DNA of 64,000 nucleotides from Berkiella sp963803015 (GTDB taxonomy: Bacteria; Pseudomonadota; Gammaproteobacteria; Berkiellales; Berkiellaceae), in NCBI GenBank assembly GCA_963803015.1, contig CAWDKV010000003.1, positions 372,001 to 436,000 on the forward strand, in the 5' to 3' direction. Shown here piece after piece: positions 1 through 8,842 of the stretch. Numbering within the stretch: the stretch's first letter is position 1; every line of letters starts with the position of its first letter. The notes beneath the pieces are model-generated. The model was given only the letters and a program-made list of their open reading frames with translations, did no database searches and was not told the origin of the DNA. A program made the translations under genes and the position numbers.

Positions 1-62
1 GGCACATCGCTGATTCTCATCGTATTTTCCTTCAGAGACTTAGTTCGGGATTGAGATCATCA

Positions 63-71
63 TGGTATAAT
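63..71 (+). promoter_or_regulatory. Extended -10 promoter element upstream of nudB-yebC
   Basis: A perfect TATAAT (66-71) is preceded by TGG, giving an extended -10 element about 65 bp before the nudB start. No good -35 hexamer sits at 16-18 bp, which extended -10 promoters tolerate. Bases 1-62 hold no supportable gene; the + frame from base 1 closes at a TGA (52-54), possibly the end of an unseen upstream gene. Confidence 0.4.
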
Positions 72-138
72 GTCTTAAGTTACTGTGTCACCCATGCATT
101 TTTGAGCCAATAATTTATTTAGTTAAAATTCCAACAAA

Positions 139-603
139 GTGATTACTACGCAGTCCGAAAAATTTAAACGACCAGAATCGGTATTGGTGATAGTCTCTGC
201 TGGCAACCAAGTATTACTCCTACAAAAACGAGATGTCCCCGCTTTTTGGCAATCTGTGACGGGATCAATGTTGTGGCAGGAAGACAAACCACTCAATACG
301 GCTTGGCGTGAATTACACGAGGAAACAGGTTTAACCGCTGATGAGGGAAAGCTCATTGATTGCCAATATCAAGAGTGGTTTCGCATTTATACTTATTGGC
401 AGTATCGTTATGCTCCTGGCACAACGCATAATCTAGAGCATGTTTTTTGCTTTGTGCTAGATGCGCCTTTAGAGATTAGATTGAGTGAAGAACATTTGAG
501 TTATTGTTGGTTGGAGAAAGAGGCAGCAGCCGAAAAGGTGAGCTCGCCTAGCAACCGTGATGCCATTTTAAAATTTGTTGGAGGTTACCATGGCAGGCCA
601 TAG
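139..603 (+). CDS. nudB: Dihydroneopterin triphosphate pyrophosphatase-like Nudix hydrolase (NudB)
   Basis: Predicted cytoplasmic Nudix hydrolase that removes pyrophosphate from dihydroneopterin triphosphate in folate synthesis. The Nudix box lies at residues 42-65 and ends in RELHEETGL, with the expected RE and EE metal ligands. There is one residue more than usual between the first Glu and RE. The 154-aa length matches the family. The start is GTG at 139; an in-frame TAA at 124-126 rules out an earlier start, and no ATG exists near the N-terminus. The 3' end overlaps yebC by 14 bp, so the two are probably translationally coupled. nudB next to yebC and ruvC is a common gammaproteobacterial order, which supports NudB over a generic Nudix enzyme. 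Confidence 0.85.
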   Translation: MITTQSEKFKRPESVLVIVSAGNQVLLLQKRDVPAFWQSVTGSMLWQEDKPLNTAWRELHEETGLTADEGKLIDCQYQEWFRIYTYWQYRYAPGTTHNLEHVFCFVLDAPLEIRLSEEHLSYCWLEKEAAAEKVSSPSNRDAILKFVGGYHGRP

Positions 604-1324
604 TAAATGGGCAAATATTAAACACCGTAAAAATGCCCAAGATGCAAAGCGGGGAAAAATATTTACCAGGCTCATTCGGGAAATAACAGTGGCAGCAAAA
701 GCCAGTGCTGACATAAATAGTCCTCGTCTGCGCGCTGCAGTCGATAAAGCTTTAAGCCACAATATGACGCGAGATACCATTGATAGAGCCATCAAAAGAG
801 GCGCGGGTGGTGATGATACACAAAATTTAGAAGAAATTCGTTATGAAGGCTATGGGCCAAATGGTGTGGCGGTCATGGTTGATTGTTTAACCGATAACCG
901 TAATCGCACGGTTTCAGAAGTGCGCCATGCCTTTAGTAAAATGGGCGGCAATTTAGGAACCGATGGCTCGGTTGCTTACCTTTTTACGAAAAGGGGACAA
1001 CTTTATTTTCCAAAAGGCCTAGATGAAGACAAATTAATGGAAATTGCTATTGATGCAGGTGCAGATGATGTTGAGCATGAGGGCAGTGGCATCATGGTTA
1101 GTACAACACCTGAAAACTTTGGCAAAGTAGAAGATGCTTTAAAAGCAGCTGCTTTTAAACCAGAAAATGCAGAGTTGACTATGGTGGCTGCAACCACGGT
1201 TTCTCTTGATTTAGAGCAAGCGCGTCAGTTTTTTAAAATGGTTGAAATGCTAGAAGAATTAGACGATGTGCAAGAAGTCTATGCGAATGCTGAGATGGAT
1301 GAGGAAGTGAGTAATCAACTATAG
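590..1324 (+). CDS. yebC: YebC/PmpR family transcriptional regulator
   Basis: A 244-aa cytoplasmic protein of the TACO1/YebC family. It begins with the signature MAGHSKWANIKHRK and has the usual three-domain acidic architecture (final residues DDVQEVYANAEMD). Family members act as DNA-binding regulators, and TACO1-type members assist translation; which role applies here cannot be read from sequence. The ATG at 590 is chosen over an earlier in-frame start because of the conserved N-terminus and a GGAGG Shine-Dalgarno (580-584) five bases upstream. It overlaps nudB and is followed by a weak terminator-like hairpin before ruvC. Confidence 0.95.
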   Translation: MAGHSKWANIKHRKNAQDAKRGKIFTRLIREITVAAKASADINSPRLRAAVDKALSHNMTRDTIDRAIKRGAGGDDTQNLEEIRYEGYGPNGVAVMVDCLTDNRNRTVSEVRHAFSKMGGNLGTDGSVAYLFTKRGQLYFPKGLDEDKLMEIAIDAGADDVEHEGSGIMVSTTPENFGKVEDALKAAAFKPENAELTMVAATTVSLDLEQARQFFKMVEMLEELDDVQEVYANAEMDEEVSNQL

Positions 1325-1334
1325 GGAGAGAAAT

Positions 1335-1363
1335 GGTTGCGACGCAACCTTCTTGATTTTTTT
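1335..1363 (+). terminator. Weak intrinsic terminator or attenuator between yebC and ruvC
   Basis: Six-bp stem GGTTGC/GCAACC (1335-1340, 1344-1349) with a GAC loop, then seven T residues at 1357-1363 after a seven-base gap. The gap weakens the call; readthrough into ruvC is likely. Confidence 0.4.
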
Positions 1364-1404
1364 AATAAAATACTAAAAATTTGTGTTGCTATATAGGAAA
1401 CAAC

Positions 1405-1977
1405 GTGACGCTACCTAGAAGGATCTTAGGAATAGACCCCGGTTCAAGGTTGATGGGGTTTGGCATAATAGAAAAAAAACACGGGTGTGAGCCGATTTGT
1501 TTAACCGGCGGCTGCTTGAGACTGGTAGACAAATCTATGCCAGTAAGACTAGGTGTTTTATTTTCTCATGTGAAAGAATTGGTGCAAGCGTATCAGCCGA
1601 CAGAATTGGCAATTGAGGAAGTGTTTGTGCACAAAAATGCACAATCCGCTTTAAAGTTAGGGCAAGCAAGAGGAGCGACGATAGCCGCCGTGATGTCTGC
1701 GCACTTGCCAGTATATGAATATGCGGCACGGCAAATTAAGCAAGCAATAGTAGGACGGGGTGGCGCAGAAAAAGCGCAAATCCAGCATATGATACAAATA
1801 TTATTAAAATTACAGGCCAGGCCACAAGCAGATGCGGCTGATGCGCTGGCAGTGGCATTATGTCATTTACATTCGGTATCCGGGCCTTTTGGTAGTCAGG
1901 GCATCCTGCCGACAAGGCGTCACGCTCGTAAGCGATCAACAAGATGGAAAAGATATGATAGGACAACTACGCGGTAA
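1405..1977 (+). CDS. ruvC: Crossover junction endodeoxyribonuclease RuvC
   Basis: Holliday-junction resolvase acting with RuvAB in recombination repair. The RNase-H-like fold is shown by ILGIDPGSR at the N-terminus and the four catalytic acids D11, E71 (LAIEEVF), D143 and D146 (QADAADALAVALCH). It is 190 aa against about 173 in E. coli, the excess being a basic C-terminal tail. GTG at 1405 is preferred to TTG at 1381: it follows an AGGA seven bases upstream and gives the usual family N-terminus. It overlaps ruvA by 23 bp in the classic ruvCAB order. Confidence 0.95.
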   Translation: MTLPRRILGIDPGSRLMGFGIIEKKHGCEPICLTGGCLRLVDKSMPVRLGVLFSHVKELVQAYQPTELAIEEVFVHKNAQSALKLGQARGATIAAVMSAHLPVYEYAARQIKQAIVGRGGAEKAQIQHMIQILLKLQARPQADAADALAVALCHLHSVSGPFGSQGILPTRRHARKRSTRWKRYDRTTTR

Positions 1978-2563
1978 ACTGATTGAAAAGCAAGCTCACA
2001 TGTTAATGCTTGATGTGAATGGTGTGGGTTATTTGGTACAAATGCCGCTGTCGACATTTTTTGTTTTGCCTGAATTGGGGCAAGAAGTTGTTTTGCGCAC
2101 CCATTTTATTGTTCGTGAAGATGCGCATTTGTTATATGGTTTTGCGACCAAAGAGGAATGTCATTTATTTCAAGAAATAATAAAAATTAATGGAGTCGGT
2201 CCCAAAGTCGCGCTTGCCGTTCTCTCTGGTTTATCACCCCAAGAGTTTATTGATTTAATTGTGAATGAAGATATAGCACGATTAAAAGCTATTCCTGGGA
2301 TTGGCGCTAAAACAGCACAAAGAATTTTAGTGGAATTAAAAGATCGTTTAGTCAAGCTCAGCCTTGAGTTGAAAGTAAAAGTGAGTTTGGGCGCCATAGG
2401 TGAGATGCCACATCAAGGGCCCTTAGAAGAAGCAATTGCGGCTTTGGTTTCATTGGGATATAAACCCGTTGAAGCGACTAAAGCGGTGAAAAAAGTCAAA
2501 AATGCCTCACAAAACTGTGAAAGTATTATTAAAGAAGCTTTACAAGGACTAGCGAAGGTATGA
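1955..2563 (+). CDS. ruvA: Holliday junction branch migration protein RuvA
   Basis: Tetrameric junction-binding subunit of the RuvAB motor. The 202-aa protein begins MIGQLRGKLIEK, the conserved OB-fold start. It continues with two helix-hairpin-helix motifs (around INGVGPKVALAVLSG and IPGIGAKTAQRILVELK) and a C-terminal RuvB-binding domain (LEEAIAALVSLGY). ATG 1955 is chosen from that N-terminus with GGAAAA upstream; an extended frame running back into ruvC is spurious. Its stop overlaps the ruvB start as ATGA, indicating translational coupling. Confidence 0.97.
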   Translation: MIGQLRGKLIEKQAHMLMLDVNGVGYLVQMPLSTFFVLPELGQEVVLRTHFIVREDAHLLYGFATKEECHLFQEIIKINGVGPKVALAVLSGLSPQEFIDLIVNEDIARLKAIPGIGAKTAQRILVELKDRLVKLSLELKVKVSLGAIGEMPHQGPLEEAIAALVSLGYKPVEATKAVKKVKNASQNCESIIKEALQGLAKV

Positions 2564-3585
2564 GTATATTTATCACAGATAGAATTATCTCTGGAGAGAG
2601 TGATCAACACGATCCTTTGCAAGAAAAGCGCATTCGGCCGCAATATCTTGCGGATTATACAGGTCAAATAGCGGCTTGTGAGCAACTGGAGATTTTTATC
2701 GGGGCGGCTAAAAAGCGTCAAGAAGCGTTAGATCATACTTTAATTTTTGGTCCTCCTGGCCTTGGCAAAACGACTTTGTCTAATATTGTTGCCAACGAGC
2801 TTGGTGTGAATATTAAGCAAACCTCGGGGCCGGTGATTGAGCGAGCGGGCGATTTAGCGGCGATCTTGACCAACTTACAACCCAAAGATGTTTTATTTAT
2901 TGACGAGATTCATCGTTTGAGTCCAGTTGTTGAAGAGATTTTATATCCTGCGATGGAAGATTATCAGATTGATATTATGATTGGCGAAGGACCTGCTGCA
3001 CGCTCGATAAAATTAGATCTGCCGCCTTTTACTTTGGTTGGGGCGACCACGCGAGCAGGGATGTTAACTTCACCGTTGCGAGATCGTTTTGGCATCGTTT
3101 TGCGTTTAGAGTTTTATCATGTGGCAGAGCTCAAAAAAATACTAATGCGTTCAAGCCATGTCTTAGGGATTACTTTAAGTGAAGAAGGCGCTTTAGAAAT
3201 AGCAAGCCGTTCACGGGGCACGCCTCGGATAGCGAATCGCTTGTTGCGTAGAGTGCGTGACTATATGCAAGTAGAAGAAGAGGCGCAAATTACACGTGCC
3301 TTAGCGCAAAAAGCCTTGGCCATGCTTGAAGTAGATAGTCAAGGTTTTGATATTTTAGATAGAAAATTATTGCTGTGTGCTATTGAGAGATTTCAAGGGG
3401 GACCGGTCGGCCTTGAAAGTTTAGCGGCAGCATTAGGAGAGGCAAAAGACACCATTGAGGATATTATAGAGCCTTACTTAATCCAGCAAGGATTTATTAT
3501 TAGAACACCTCGAGGTCGTTTAGTGACGTCTAAGACCTACGCGCATTTTGGGTTGACCCAAGAAGCGCCGAAAGAAATAGGGTAG
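2560..3585 (+). CDS. ruvB: Holliday junction branch migration DNA helicase RuvB
   Basis: AAA+ motor that drives branch migration on RuvA-bound junctions. Visible are Walker A GPPGLGKTT (64-72), Walker B FIDEIH (113-118), sensor-1 GATTRAG (161-167) and the arginine finger R174 in SPLRDRF. A C-terminal winged-helix domain ends with IIRTPRGR. The 341-aa length matches the family. The start overlaps the ruvA stop by 4 bp, and only three bases separate the stop from ybgC. Confidence 0.98.
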   Translation: MSIFITDRIISGESDQHDPLQEKRIRPQYLADYTGQIAACEQLEIFIGAAKKRQEALDHTLIFGPPGLGKTTLSNIVANELGVNIKQTSGPVIERAGDLAAILTNLQPKDVLFIDEIHRLSPVVEEILYPAMEDYQIDIMIGEGPAARSIKLDLPPFTLVGATTRAGMLTSPLRDRFGIVLRLEFYHVAELKKILMRSSHVLGITLSEEGALEIASRSRGTPRIANRLLRRVRDYMQVEEEAQITRALAQKALAMLEVDSQGFDILDRKLLLCAIERFQGGPVGLESLAAALGEAKDTIEDIIEPYLIQQGFIIRTPRGRLVTSKTYAHFGLTQEAPKEIG

Positions 3586-3588
3586 ACT

Positions 3589-3999
3589 ATGCCACATTAT
3601 TATCCAGTTCAAATTTTTTATGAGGATACAGATGGGGCAGGAATTGTTTATCATGCCAATTACGTAAAATACATGGAACGAGCGCGTACTGTATTATTAG
3701 AAGAGAAAGGGTTTTCTTTACCGGGGTTAAAAGAGCATTATGGCGTGCAGTTTGTCGTGAAGGCTCTAGATGTGCGCTATTTCAAACCTGCAACCTTACA
3801 GCAAAAATTAATAGTTGTTACTGAGTTATCTAAATTAGGAAGGGCGACCTTAACTTTTACCCAAACGCTTTTTCTTGATCCCGGAGACAAAAAAACTATG
3901 ATATGTTCTGGTGAGGTTGTTATTGTATGTACCAACTTAATTTTTAAGCCTTGTGTGATACCAATGGCAGTAATGAGGGAGTTAAAAAGTGAACGCTAA
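3589..3999 (+). CDS. ybgC: Tol-Pal system acyl-CoA thioesterase YbgC
   Basis: Hot-dog-fold thioesterase found at the head of tol-pal operons; E. coli YbgC hydrolyses acyl-CoAs and interacts with phospholipid enzymes. The catalytic-Asp signature YEDTDGAGIVYHANYV is at residues 11-26, followed by the long helix MERART. The 136-aa length is normal. It lies 3 bp after ruvB and overlaps tolQ by 11 bp, so ruv and tol genes appear to form one transcription unit here. Confidence 0.93.
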   Translation: MPHYYPVQIFYEDTDGAGIVYHANYVKYMERARTVLLEEKGFSLPGLKEHYGVQFVVKALDVRYFKPATLQQKLIVVTELSKLGRATLTFTQTLFLDPGDKKTMICSGEVVIVCTNLIFKPCVIPMAVMRELKSER

Positions 4000-4726
4000 T
4001 TTATCACTACTGAATTTAATCGCTGATGCCAGCATTTTAGTGAAAATAGTCATGTTAATTTTGCTGGCGATGTCAGTCAGTTCTTGGGCATTGATTTTTC
4101 AACGTGGCACATCTTTACGTCTAGCCTCTGGGCAATTTAAAAAATTCCAAGAACGCTTTCATGGTATTAAAGACTTAAACCGTCTGCATGACTATTTATC
4201 AGAAAGACGCTCTAAAACAACCGGTATAGAACAAGTAGTGAAATACGGATTTCGTGAGTTTTTAAGACTCCATAAACAAAATGCAGAGCCCACAGCTGTC
4301 ATGACAGGGACAGAGCGTGCGCTAAGAGTCGCTTTGGCACAAGAAGAACAAAAACTCGAAGAAAGTTTACCCTTTTTGGCTCAAGTGGGATCTATTAGTG
4401 TGTATGTAGGATTGTTTGGCACAGTTTGGGGAATTATGACTGCCTTTCAAGCACTAGGTAGTGTGCAACAAGCTACTTTGGCGATGGTCGCCCCCGGGAT
4501 CTCAGAAGCATTAATTGCGACGGCACTAGGGTTATTTGCCGCAATTCCTGCTGTTTTTGCTTACAACCGTTATATGCATCAAGCGCAAAATTTAATTCGT
4601 AGTTATGATTATTTAGCAGAAGAATTTTCTAACGCTTTGCATCGAAAGTTATACAGTCAGGGTGAGCCTGAAACGCAAAGAAATACTTCACGAGAAGTCA
4701 TAGAAGAAGATGAGGGTGAGGAGTAG
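3989..4726 (+). CDS. tolQ: Tol-Pal system inner-membrane protein TolQ
   Basis: MotA/TolQ/ExbB-type channel subunit that with TolR uses the proton motive force to energise TolA at the division septum. Three membrane segments are visible: one near the N-terminus (about 17-40) and two in the conserved C-terminal part (VGLFGTVWGIMTAF and EALIATALGLFAAIPAV). The 245-aa protein starts at GTG 3989 inside ybgC. A charged C-terminal extension ends in EEDEGEE. Confidence 0.96.
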   Translation: MNANLSLLNLIADASILVKIVMLILLAMSVSSWALIFQRGTSLRLASGQFKKFQERFHGIKDLNRLHDYLSERRSKTTGIEQVVKYGFREFLRLHKQNAEPTAVMTGTERALRVALAQEEQKLEESLPFLAQVGSISVYVGLFGTVWGIMTAFQALGSVQQATLAMVAPGISEALIATALGLFAAIPAVFAYNRYMHQAQNLIRSYDYLAEEFSNALHRKLYSQGEPETQRNTSREVIEEDEGEE

Positions 4727-4734
4727 CTTTTCCT

Positions 4735-5187
4735 ATGTTAAGTAGACGCCAGTCAAAAAAGTTAGTAGCTGAAATTAACATTGTGCCCTATATCGATGTT
4801 ATGTTAGTGTTGTTGGTTATCTTTATTGTGACAGCACCCTTGCTCCAACAAGGCGTGGCAGTGGATTTACCACAAGCCAGTGCAAAGACCTTAGATCCGG
4901 CAGAGAAAGAGCCGATTGTAGCGAGTGTCGATAGTGAAGGGCATTATTATTTAAATATTGCAGATGCACCTAGCCAGCCTATTGATGAAGAAGCCTTAGT
5001 GTTACGTGTGACAGCCATATTAAATAAAGAACCACAGCGAAAAGTACTAGTTAAAGCAGATCAAAACGTTAACTATGGTAAAGTCATGGCTGCTATGGTC
5101 TTATTGCAAAAAGCAGGCGCACCCAGTGTGGGGTTGGTGACGCAAGATAAAGCTGCCAAAAATGGTTTAGAGAAGAGAAAAGGTTAA
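4735..5187 (+). CDS. tolR: Tol-Pal system protein TolR
   Basis: Inner-membrane ExbD/TolR subunit. A single N-terminal membrane helix (about 16-37) carries the proton-relay Asp at D21 in NIVPYIDVMLVLLVIF. The rest is a periplasmic domain ending around KVMAAMVLLQKAGAPSVGLVT. The length (150 aa) and position between tolQ and tolA are standard. Confidence 0.96.
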   Translation: MLSRRQSKKLVAEINIVPYIDVMLVLLVIFIVTAPLLQQGVAVDLPQASAKTLDPAEKEPIVASVDSEGHYYLNIADAPSQPIDEEALVLRVTAILNKEPQRKVLVKADQNVNYGKVMAAMVLLQKAGAPSVGLVTQDKAAKNGLEKRKG

Positions 5188-5191
5188 GACG

Positions 5192-6079
5192 ATGAAAAGT
5201 CGTTCCAAAGTTGTTTCCTTAGGTTTGTCTATTGGTGTGCATCTTTTGCTTGCCTCATTGTTATTTCTGAGCTTGGAAAGAACCATTTTTATTGCTGAAA
5301 CCCCTACTTCCACTGAACCGCAAGAAATTATAGAAGCAACCGTGGTCACGGATAAAGCTTTGCGCCAAGAAATCTCTCGTTTAGCAGAAAAAGAGGCGCA
5401 GAAAAAAGCGAATGAACAAGCAAGGTTAGAAGCGTTGGCTAATAAAGAGCGCGAAGCCAAAGAAAAAAGAATAGAAGAAGAACAGCTGGTTCTAGAGTTA
5501 CAAAAGAAAAATGAACTACTAAAAAAAGAAACAGAGCAAAAGCTTTTAGCGTTACAACAAGCAGAGGCTGCACGAGAGAAAAAACTCAAAGCAGAACAAG
5601 AAGAGCTCGCTAAAATACAAAAAGAAAAAGAGGCCGCCTTAGCAGCCAAAAAGAAAACAGAAGAAGAAAAGAAAATAAAAGAAGCAGCAGCCCAGAAAAA
5701 GAAAGACGCAGAAGTTGCTGAAAAGGAAGCCAGTGCGCGAAAACAAGCGGAAGATAATACGCAAAATCAAAACAATGTGAAATTAAATCAGGACGAGATT
5801 ACCCGTCATGCGCTGCTTATTCGTAATAAAATCAATCAAAATTGGCGTCAACCTTTGGGCATGGATATTAAAGGTTTAACTTGTAAAATTGTAGTCAAAT
5901 TGCTGCCTACTGGAGAAGTGGTGGATGCGCAAGTGATTGAATCAAGTGGTAGCTTAGAATTGGATCGCTCAGCAGAATTGGCTGTGCATAAATCCTCGCC
6001 TTTACCCATGCCTGGCAATGAAGATGTTGCCAAAGTATTCCGTCAATTTACCTTTACTTTTCGACCGGAGGCCGCGTGA
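5192..6079 (+). CDS. tolA: Cell envelope integrity protein TolA
   Basis: Periplasm-spanning link between TolQR and Pal/TolB. One membrane anchor lies at about residues 9-29, then a long Lys/Glu/Ala-rich helical coiled coil (about 60-205), then the C-terminal TolA/TonB-like domain (RNKINQNWRQP through VFRQFTFTFRPE). At 295 aa it is shorter than the E. coli protein (about 420 aa), mainly in the helical domain. The stop overlaps the tolB GTG start by 4 bp. Confidence 0.95.
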   Translation: MKSRSKVVSLGLSIGVHLLLASLLFLSLERTIFIAETPTSTEPQEIIEATVVTDKALRQEISRLAEKEAQKKANEQARLEALANKEREAKEKRIEEEQLVLELQKKNELLKKETEQKLLALQQAEAAREKKLKAEQEELAKIQKEKEAALAAKKKTEEEKKIKEAAAQKKKDAEVAEKEASARKQAEDNTQNQNNVKLNQDEITRHALLIRNKINQNWRQPLGMDIKGLTCKIVVKLLPTGEVVDAQVIESSGSLELDRSAELAVHKSSPLPMPGNEDVAKVFRQFTFTFRPEAA

Positions 6080-7392
6080 AGAAGATCTATTATGGACTGA
6101 TAGCGTTATGCGTTATCACCTTTAATTTACAAGCTCGTTTGAACATAGAAATTACGCAAGGTGAGGTCGGGGGCGTCCCTATTGCTATCGCTACCAGCCG
6201 CTTTGAACCCAGAAGTTTTGAACATCAATCTTTCGAAGATTTAGCAACGGTTATACGTAATGATTTGAGAATGTGTGGCCGATTTGCGCCACTCTCTCCT
6301 GAACAATTTCCTAATATAGCTGCGAATCAAGAAACCACGGTGGCACCTTGGAAACAAGCGGGTGCAGAAAACGTGGTGTTAGGGCATGTGACCCCAGAAG
6401 GCAACGGGCGTTATACCGTGTCATTTAAATTACTGGATGTTTACAAAGCCAGCCAAGAAGGAATTACTTTAATTTCTAAAACCTACCAAGGTGTTCCTGC
6501 ACAAGGGTTTCGTCGTTTGGCGCATCAAATTAGTGATGAAGTTTACCAAAAATTAACGGGGATCAGAGGTGCTTTCTCCACGCGGATTGCTTATGTCATG
6601 GTGCAAGGAGAAGGTCCTAATCGTACCTATTTTCTAGAAGTGGCTGATGCAGACGGATTTAATCCTGTGCCTTTAGTGCGATCAAGAGAGCCTATCATGT
6701 CTCCTTCTTGGTCTACGGATGGTCGGCGTCTGGCGTTTGTTTCTTTTGAAAAGAACCGAGCTGAAATTTACATTCTAGATGTTGCAACAGGCAGACGTGA
6801 GCTTATCTCTCGTTTGCCCGGGATCAATGGTGCGCCAGCTTGGTCGCCTGATGGCAGATCGTTGGCGCTGGTTTTGTCCAAAGAAAATAATCCTAAAATT
6901 TATTTAATGGACTTAGCTACCAAAAATATGACCCAAATTACGCAAGGTTACTCAATTGATACCGAGCCTGCTTGGTCTGTAGATGGAAGTAAATTATATT
7001 TCACATCTAATCGCGGTGGTAAACCGCAGATTTATCGTTTGGATTTAGCGACAAATAAAGTTGATCGTGTTACATTTGTCGGGAATTATAACGCCAGGCC
7101 GATGTTAACACCTGACGGCAAGTATTTAGTCATGATGCATCGAGAAGGGAGCGGTGAGCCGTTTCATATTGCCAGCCAAGAGTTAGCGACAGGACAAGTT
7201 ACAGTATTGACTCATGCTCGTTTAGATGAATCACCCACCTTGTCTCCAAATGGCGCTATGGTACTCTATGGTACGCAAGATGGCGAAAGACATGTTTTAG
7301 GTCTTGTTACGCTAGATGGCAGAGGCCAAGTACGCTTACCGGCGCGTGAAGGTAATGTTCAAGAGCCGGCGTGGTCACCTTTTCTCTCATAG
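6076..7392 (+). CDS. tolB: Tol-Pal system beta-propeller protein TolB
   Basis: Periplasmic protein that shuttles between TolA and Pal. It has a signal peptide (about 1-20, ending LQA), an N-terminal domain, then a six-bladed PD40 propeller marked by repeated PSWSTDGRRLAFVS, PAWSPDGRSLALV, PAWSVDGSKLYFTS and PTLSPNGAMVLY. The 438-aa length is typical. GTG at 6076 overlaps the tolA TGA. Confidence 0.97.
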   Translation: MKKIYYGLIALCVITFNLQARLNIEITQGEVGGVPIAIATSRFEPRSFEHQSFEDLATVIRNDLRMCGRFAPLSPEQFPNIAANQETTVAPWKQAGAENVVLGHVTPEGNGRYTVSFKLLDVYKASQEGITLISKTYQGVPAQGFRRLAHQISDEVYQKLTGIRGAFSTRIAYVMVQGEGPNRTYFLEVADADGFNPVPLVRSREPIMSPSWSTDGRRLAFVSFEKNRAEIYILDVATGRRELISRLPGINGAPAWSPDGRSLALVLSKENNPKIYLMDLATKNMTQITQGYSIDTEPAWSVDGSKLYFTSNRGGKPQIYRLDLATNKVDRVTFVGNYNARPMLTPDGKYLVMMHREGSGEPFHIASQELATGQVTVLTHARLDESPTLSPNGAMVLYGTQDGERHVLGLVTLDGRGQVRLPAREGNVQEPAWSPFLS

Positions 7393-7429
7393 ATAAAAGT
7401 ATGGTTTTAATTAAGCTAAGGAGATAACA

Positions 7430-7921
7430 ATGAAAATTAGGAAAGTATTAACAGTCGTATTGAGTGCAGCACTTTGTGTCAGTATGGTTGGGTGTTCTAA
7501 CAATGCAAAGAAACGTGGTAAAGGTGGCGATGCTAATACCTATGGTGCAGAAGGCCGTGATGGTTATTCTGATAGTGAACGTGATTTGTTAGCAAAACGT
7601 AAGATCTATTTCGACTATGATCGCGCTGAAATTCACAATGATGACATGAACACATTAGCTGCGCATGCTGAGTTCTTGAAAGCCAATCCTGGTCGTCATG
7701 TTCGCATTGAAGGCCATACCGATGAGCAAGGCAGCCGTGAATACAACATCGCTTTAGGTGAAAGAAGAGCCCAAGCTGTTGCGCACGTTTTGCATTCTCA
7801 AGGTGTTTCTAGAAACCAAATCGCTACAGTTAGCTTTGGTAAAGAAAAGCCAGATAGCACAGGCCATTCAGAAGAAGCACATAATCTGAATCGTCGTGCG
7901 GTCATTGTTTACGAGGACTAA
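7430..7921 (+). CDS. pal: Peptidoglycan-associated lipoprotein Pal
   Basis: Outer-membrane lipoprotein that tethers the envelope to peptidoglycan and is the end partner of the Tol machine. The signal peptide ends in the lipobox MVGC with the lipidated Cys near residue 22. The OmpA-like peptidoglycan-binding domain carries RIEGHTDEQGSREYNIALG and NLNRRAVIV. Strong AAGGAG ribosome site seven to eight bases before ATG 7430. The 163-aa length is normal. Confidence 0.97.
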   Translation: MKIRKVLTVVLSAALCVSMVGCSNNAKKRGKGGDANTYGAEGRDGYSDSERDLLAKRKIYFDYDRAEIHNDDMNTLAAHAEFLKANPGRHVRIEGHTDEQGSREYNIALGERRAQAVAHVLHSQGVSRNQIATVSFGKEKPDSTGHSEEAHNLNRRAVIVYED

Positions 7922-7928
7922 GTAAAAA

Positions 7929-8750
7929 ATGCGTCTTGAGACCTATTCAAAATTATCTTGGGCGCTTTTGACCACGTTATCCTTATCAGTAGGGGTAACG
8001 TGGGCCTATGCTCCAGTAGAGTCTCGATTGGGCTCAGATGGTAAACCTGCTCTGGTTCAGTCTGGAATGGGTGTTGATCCTAATGTCGCACAGATGCAAA
8101 AAGTAGATTTTCTGCAACAAGAAGTTCAGGAATTACGCGGTAAAGTAGAAGAGTTGACCTATCAAGTTCAACAACTGCAAGAGCAGCAAAAGAAACTCTA
8201 TTTAGATCTTGAGAAAAGAATAGGGGAAAAAAAAGCTTCAACAAGTTCTAATTCTAGTTCCAGTACTAGTTCTTCAAATGAGACAGGTATTTCATTTGAC
8301 GACTTAGAAAATCATTCTTCCTCTTCTCAAACGAATGCTGGGAAAACAGCAACAAGCAGCCAGAGTGAAGAGAAAGTGTACCGCCAAGCTTATCAATTTG
8401 TACAAAATCGAGATTGGGGTAAAGCCCTGTCTGCTTTTCAAAGCTTTGTTAAAGAATTCCCCCAAGGTAAATATACGGCCAATGCCCATTATTGGATGGG
8501 TGAAATTTACTTTAACAAAGGGGAATATGATCTCGCTAAAGAATCTTTTTCCACGGTTTATCAAAAATTTGCTAGCCATACTAAAGCTGCAGACGCTTTG
8601 TTAAAGCTCGGATATGTTGAGCAAGCCAAAGGCAAGTATAAAGATTCTAAAGCGTTATTAACCAAGGTCAAAACACAATATCCAGGGACCACGCCCGCAC
8701 AGTTAGCAGAGACCCGTCTGCAAAAGTTGCACCAAGAAGGCAGAATTTAG
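7929..8750 (+). CDS. cpoB: Cell division coordinator CpoB (YbgF)
   Basis: Periplasmic TPR protein that coordinates Tol-driven outer-membrane constriction with peptidoglycan synthesis. It has a signal peptide (about 1-28), an N-terminal trimerising coiled coil (about 58-100, LQQEVQELRGKVEEL), a Ser-rich linker, then TPR repeats such as YRQAYQFVQNRDWGKALSAF and ANAHYWMGEIYFNKGEYDLA. It closes the tol-pal block, 7 bp after pal. Confidence 0.95.
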   Translation: MRLETYSKLSWALLTTLSLSVGVTWAYAPVESRLGSDGKPALVQSGMGVDPNVAQMQKVDFLQQEVQELRGKVEELTYQVQQLQEQQKKLYLDLEKRIGEKKASTSSNSSSSTSSSNETGISFDDLENHSSSSQTNAGKTATSSQSEEKVYRQAYQFVQNRDWGKALSAFQSFVKEFPQGKYTANAHYWMGEIYFNKGEYDLAKESFSTVYQKFASHTKAADALLKLGYVEQAKGKYKDSKALLTKVKTQYPGTTPAQLAETRLQKLHQEGRI

Positions 8751-8775
8751 CAGGATTGCTAAAAATTAATTGACG

Positions 8776-8799
8776 ACTATCTGAGAATTTGATAGTTTT
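8776..8799 (+). terminator. Possible weak terminator after the tol-pal operon
   Basis: ACTATC (8776-8781) pairs with GATAGT (8791-8796) across a nine-base loop and runs into TTTT. The stem is AT-rich and the T tract short. Confidence 0.35.
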
Positions 8800-8842
8800 G
8801 TCGGTTGGTTTTATTACTTTTGTGATCCGAATAGGTGTAATT

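Noticed and set aside
5167..5649. 160-aa minus-strand Ser/Phe-rich frame
   Set aside because: Antisense of the tolA coiled-coil region; composition is explained by Lys/Glu/Ala codons on the other strand.
8335..8604. 89-aa + strand and overlapping minus-strand frames inside cpoB
   Set aside because: Shadows of the TPR-coding region with no independent features.
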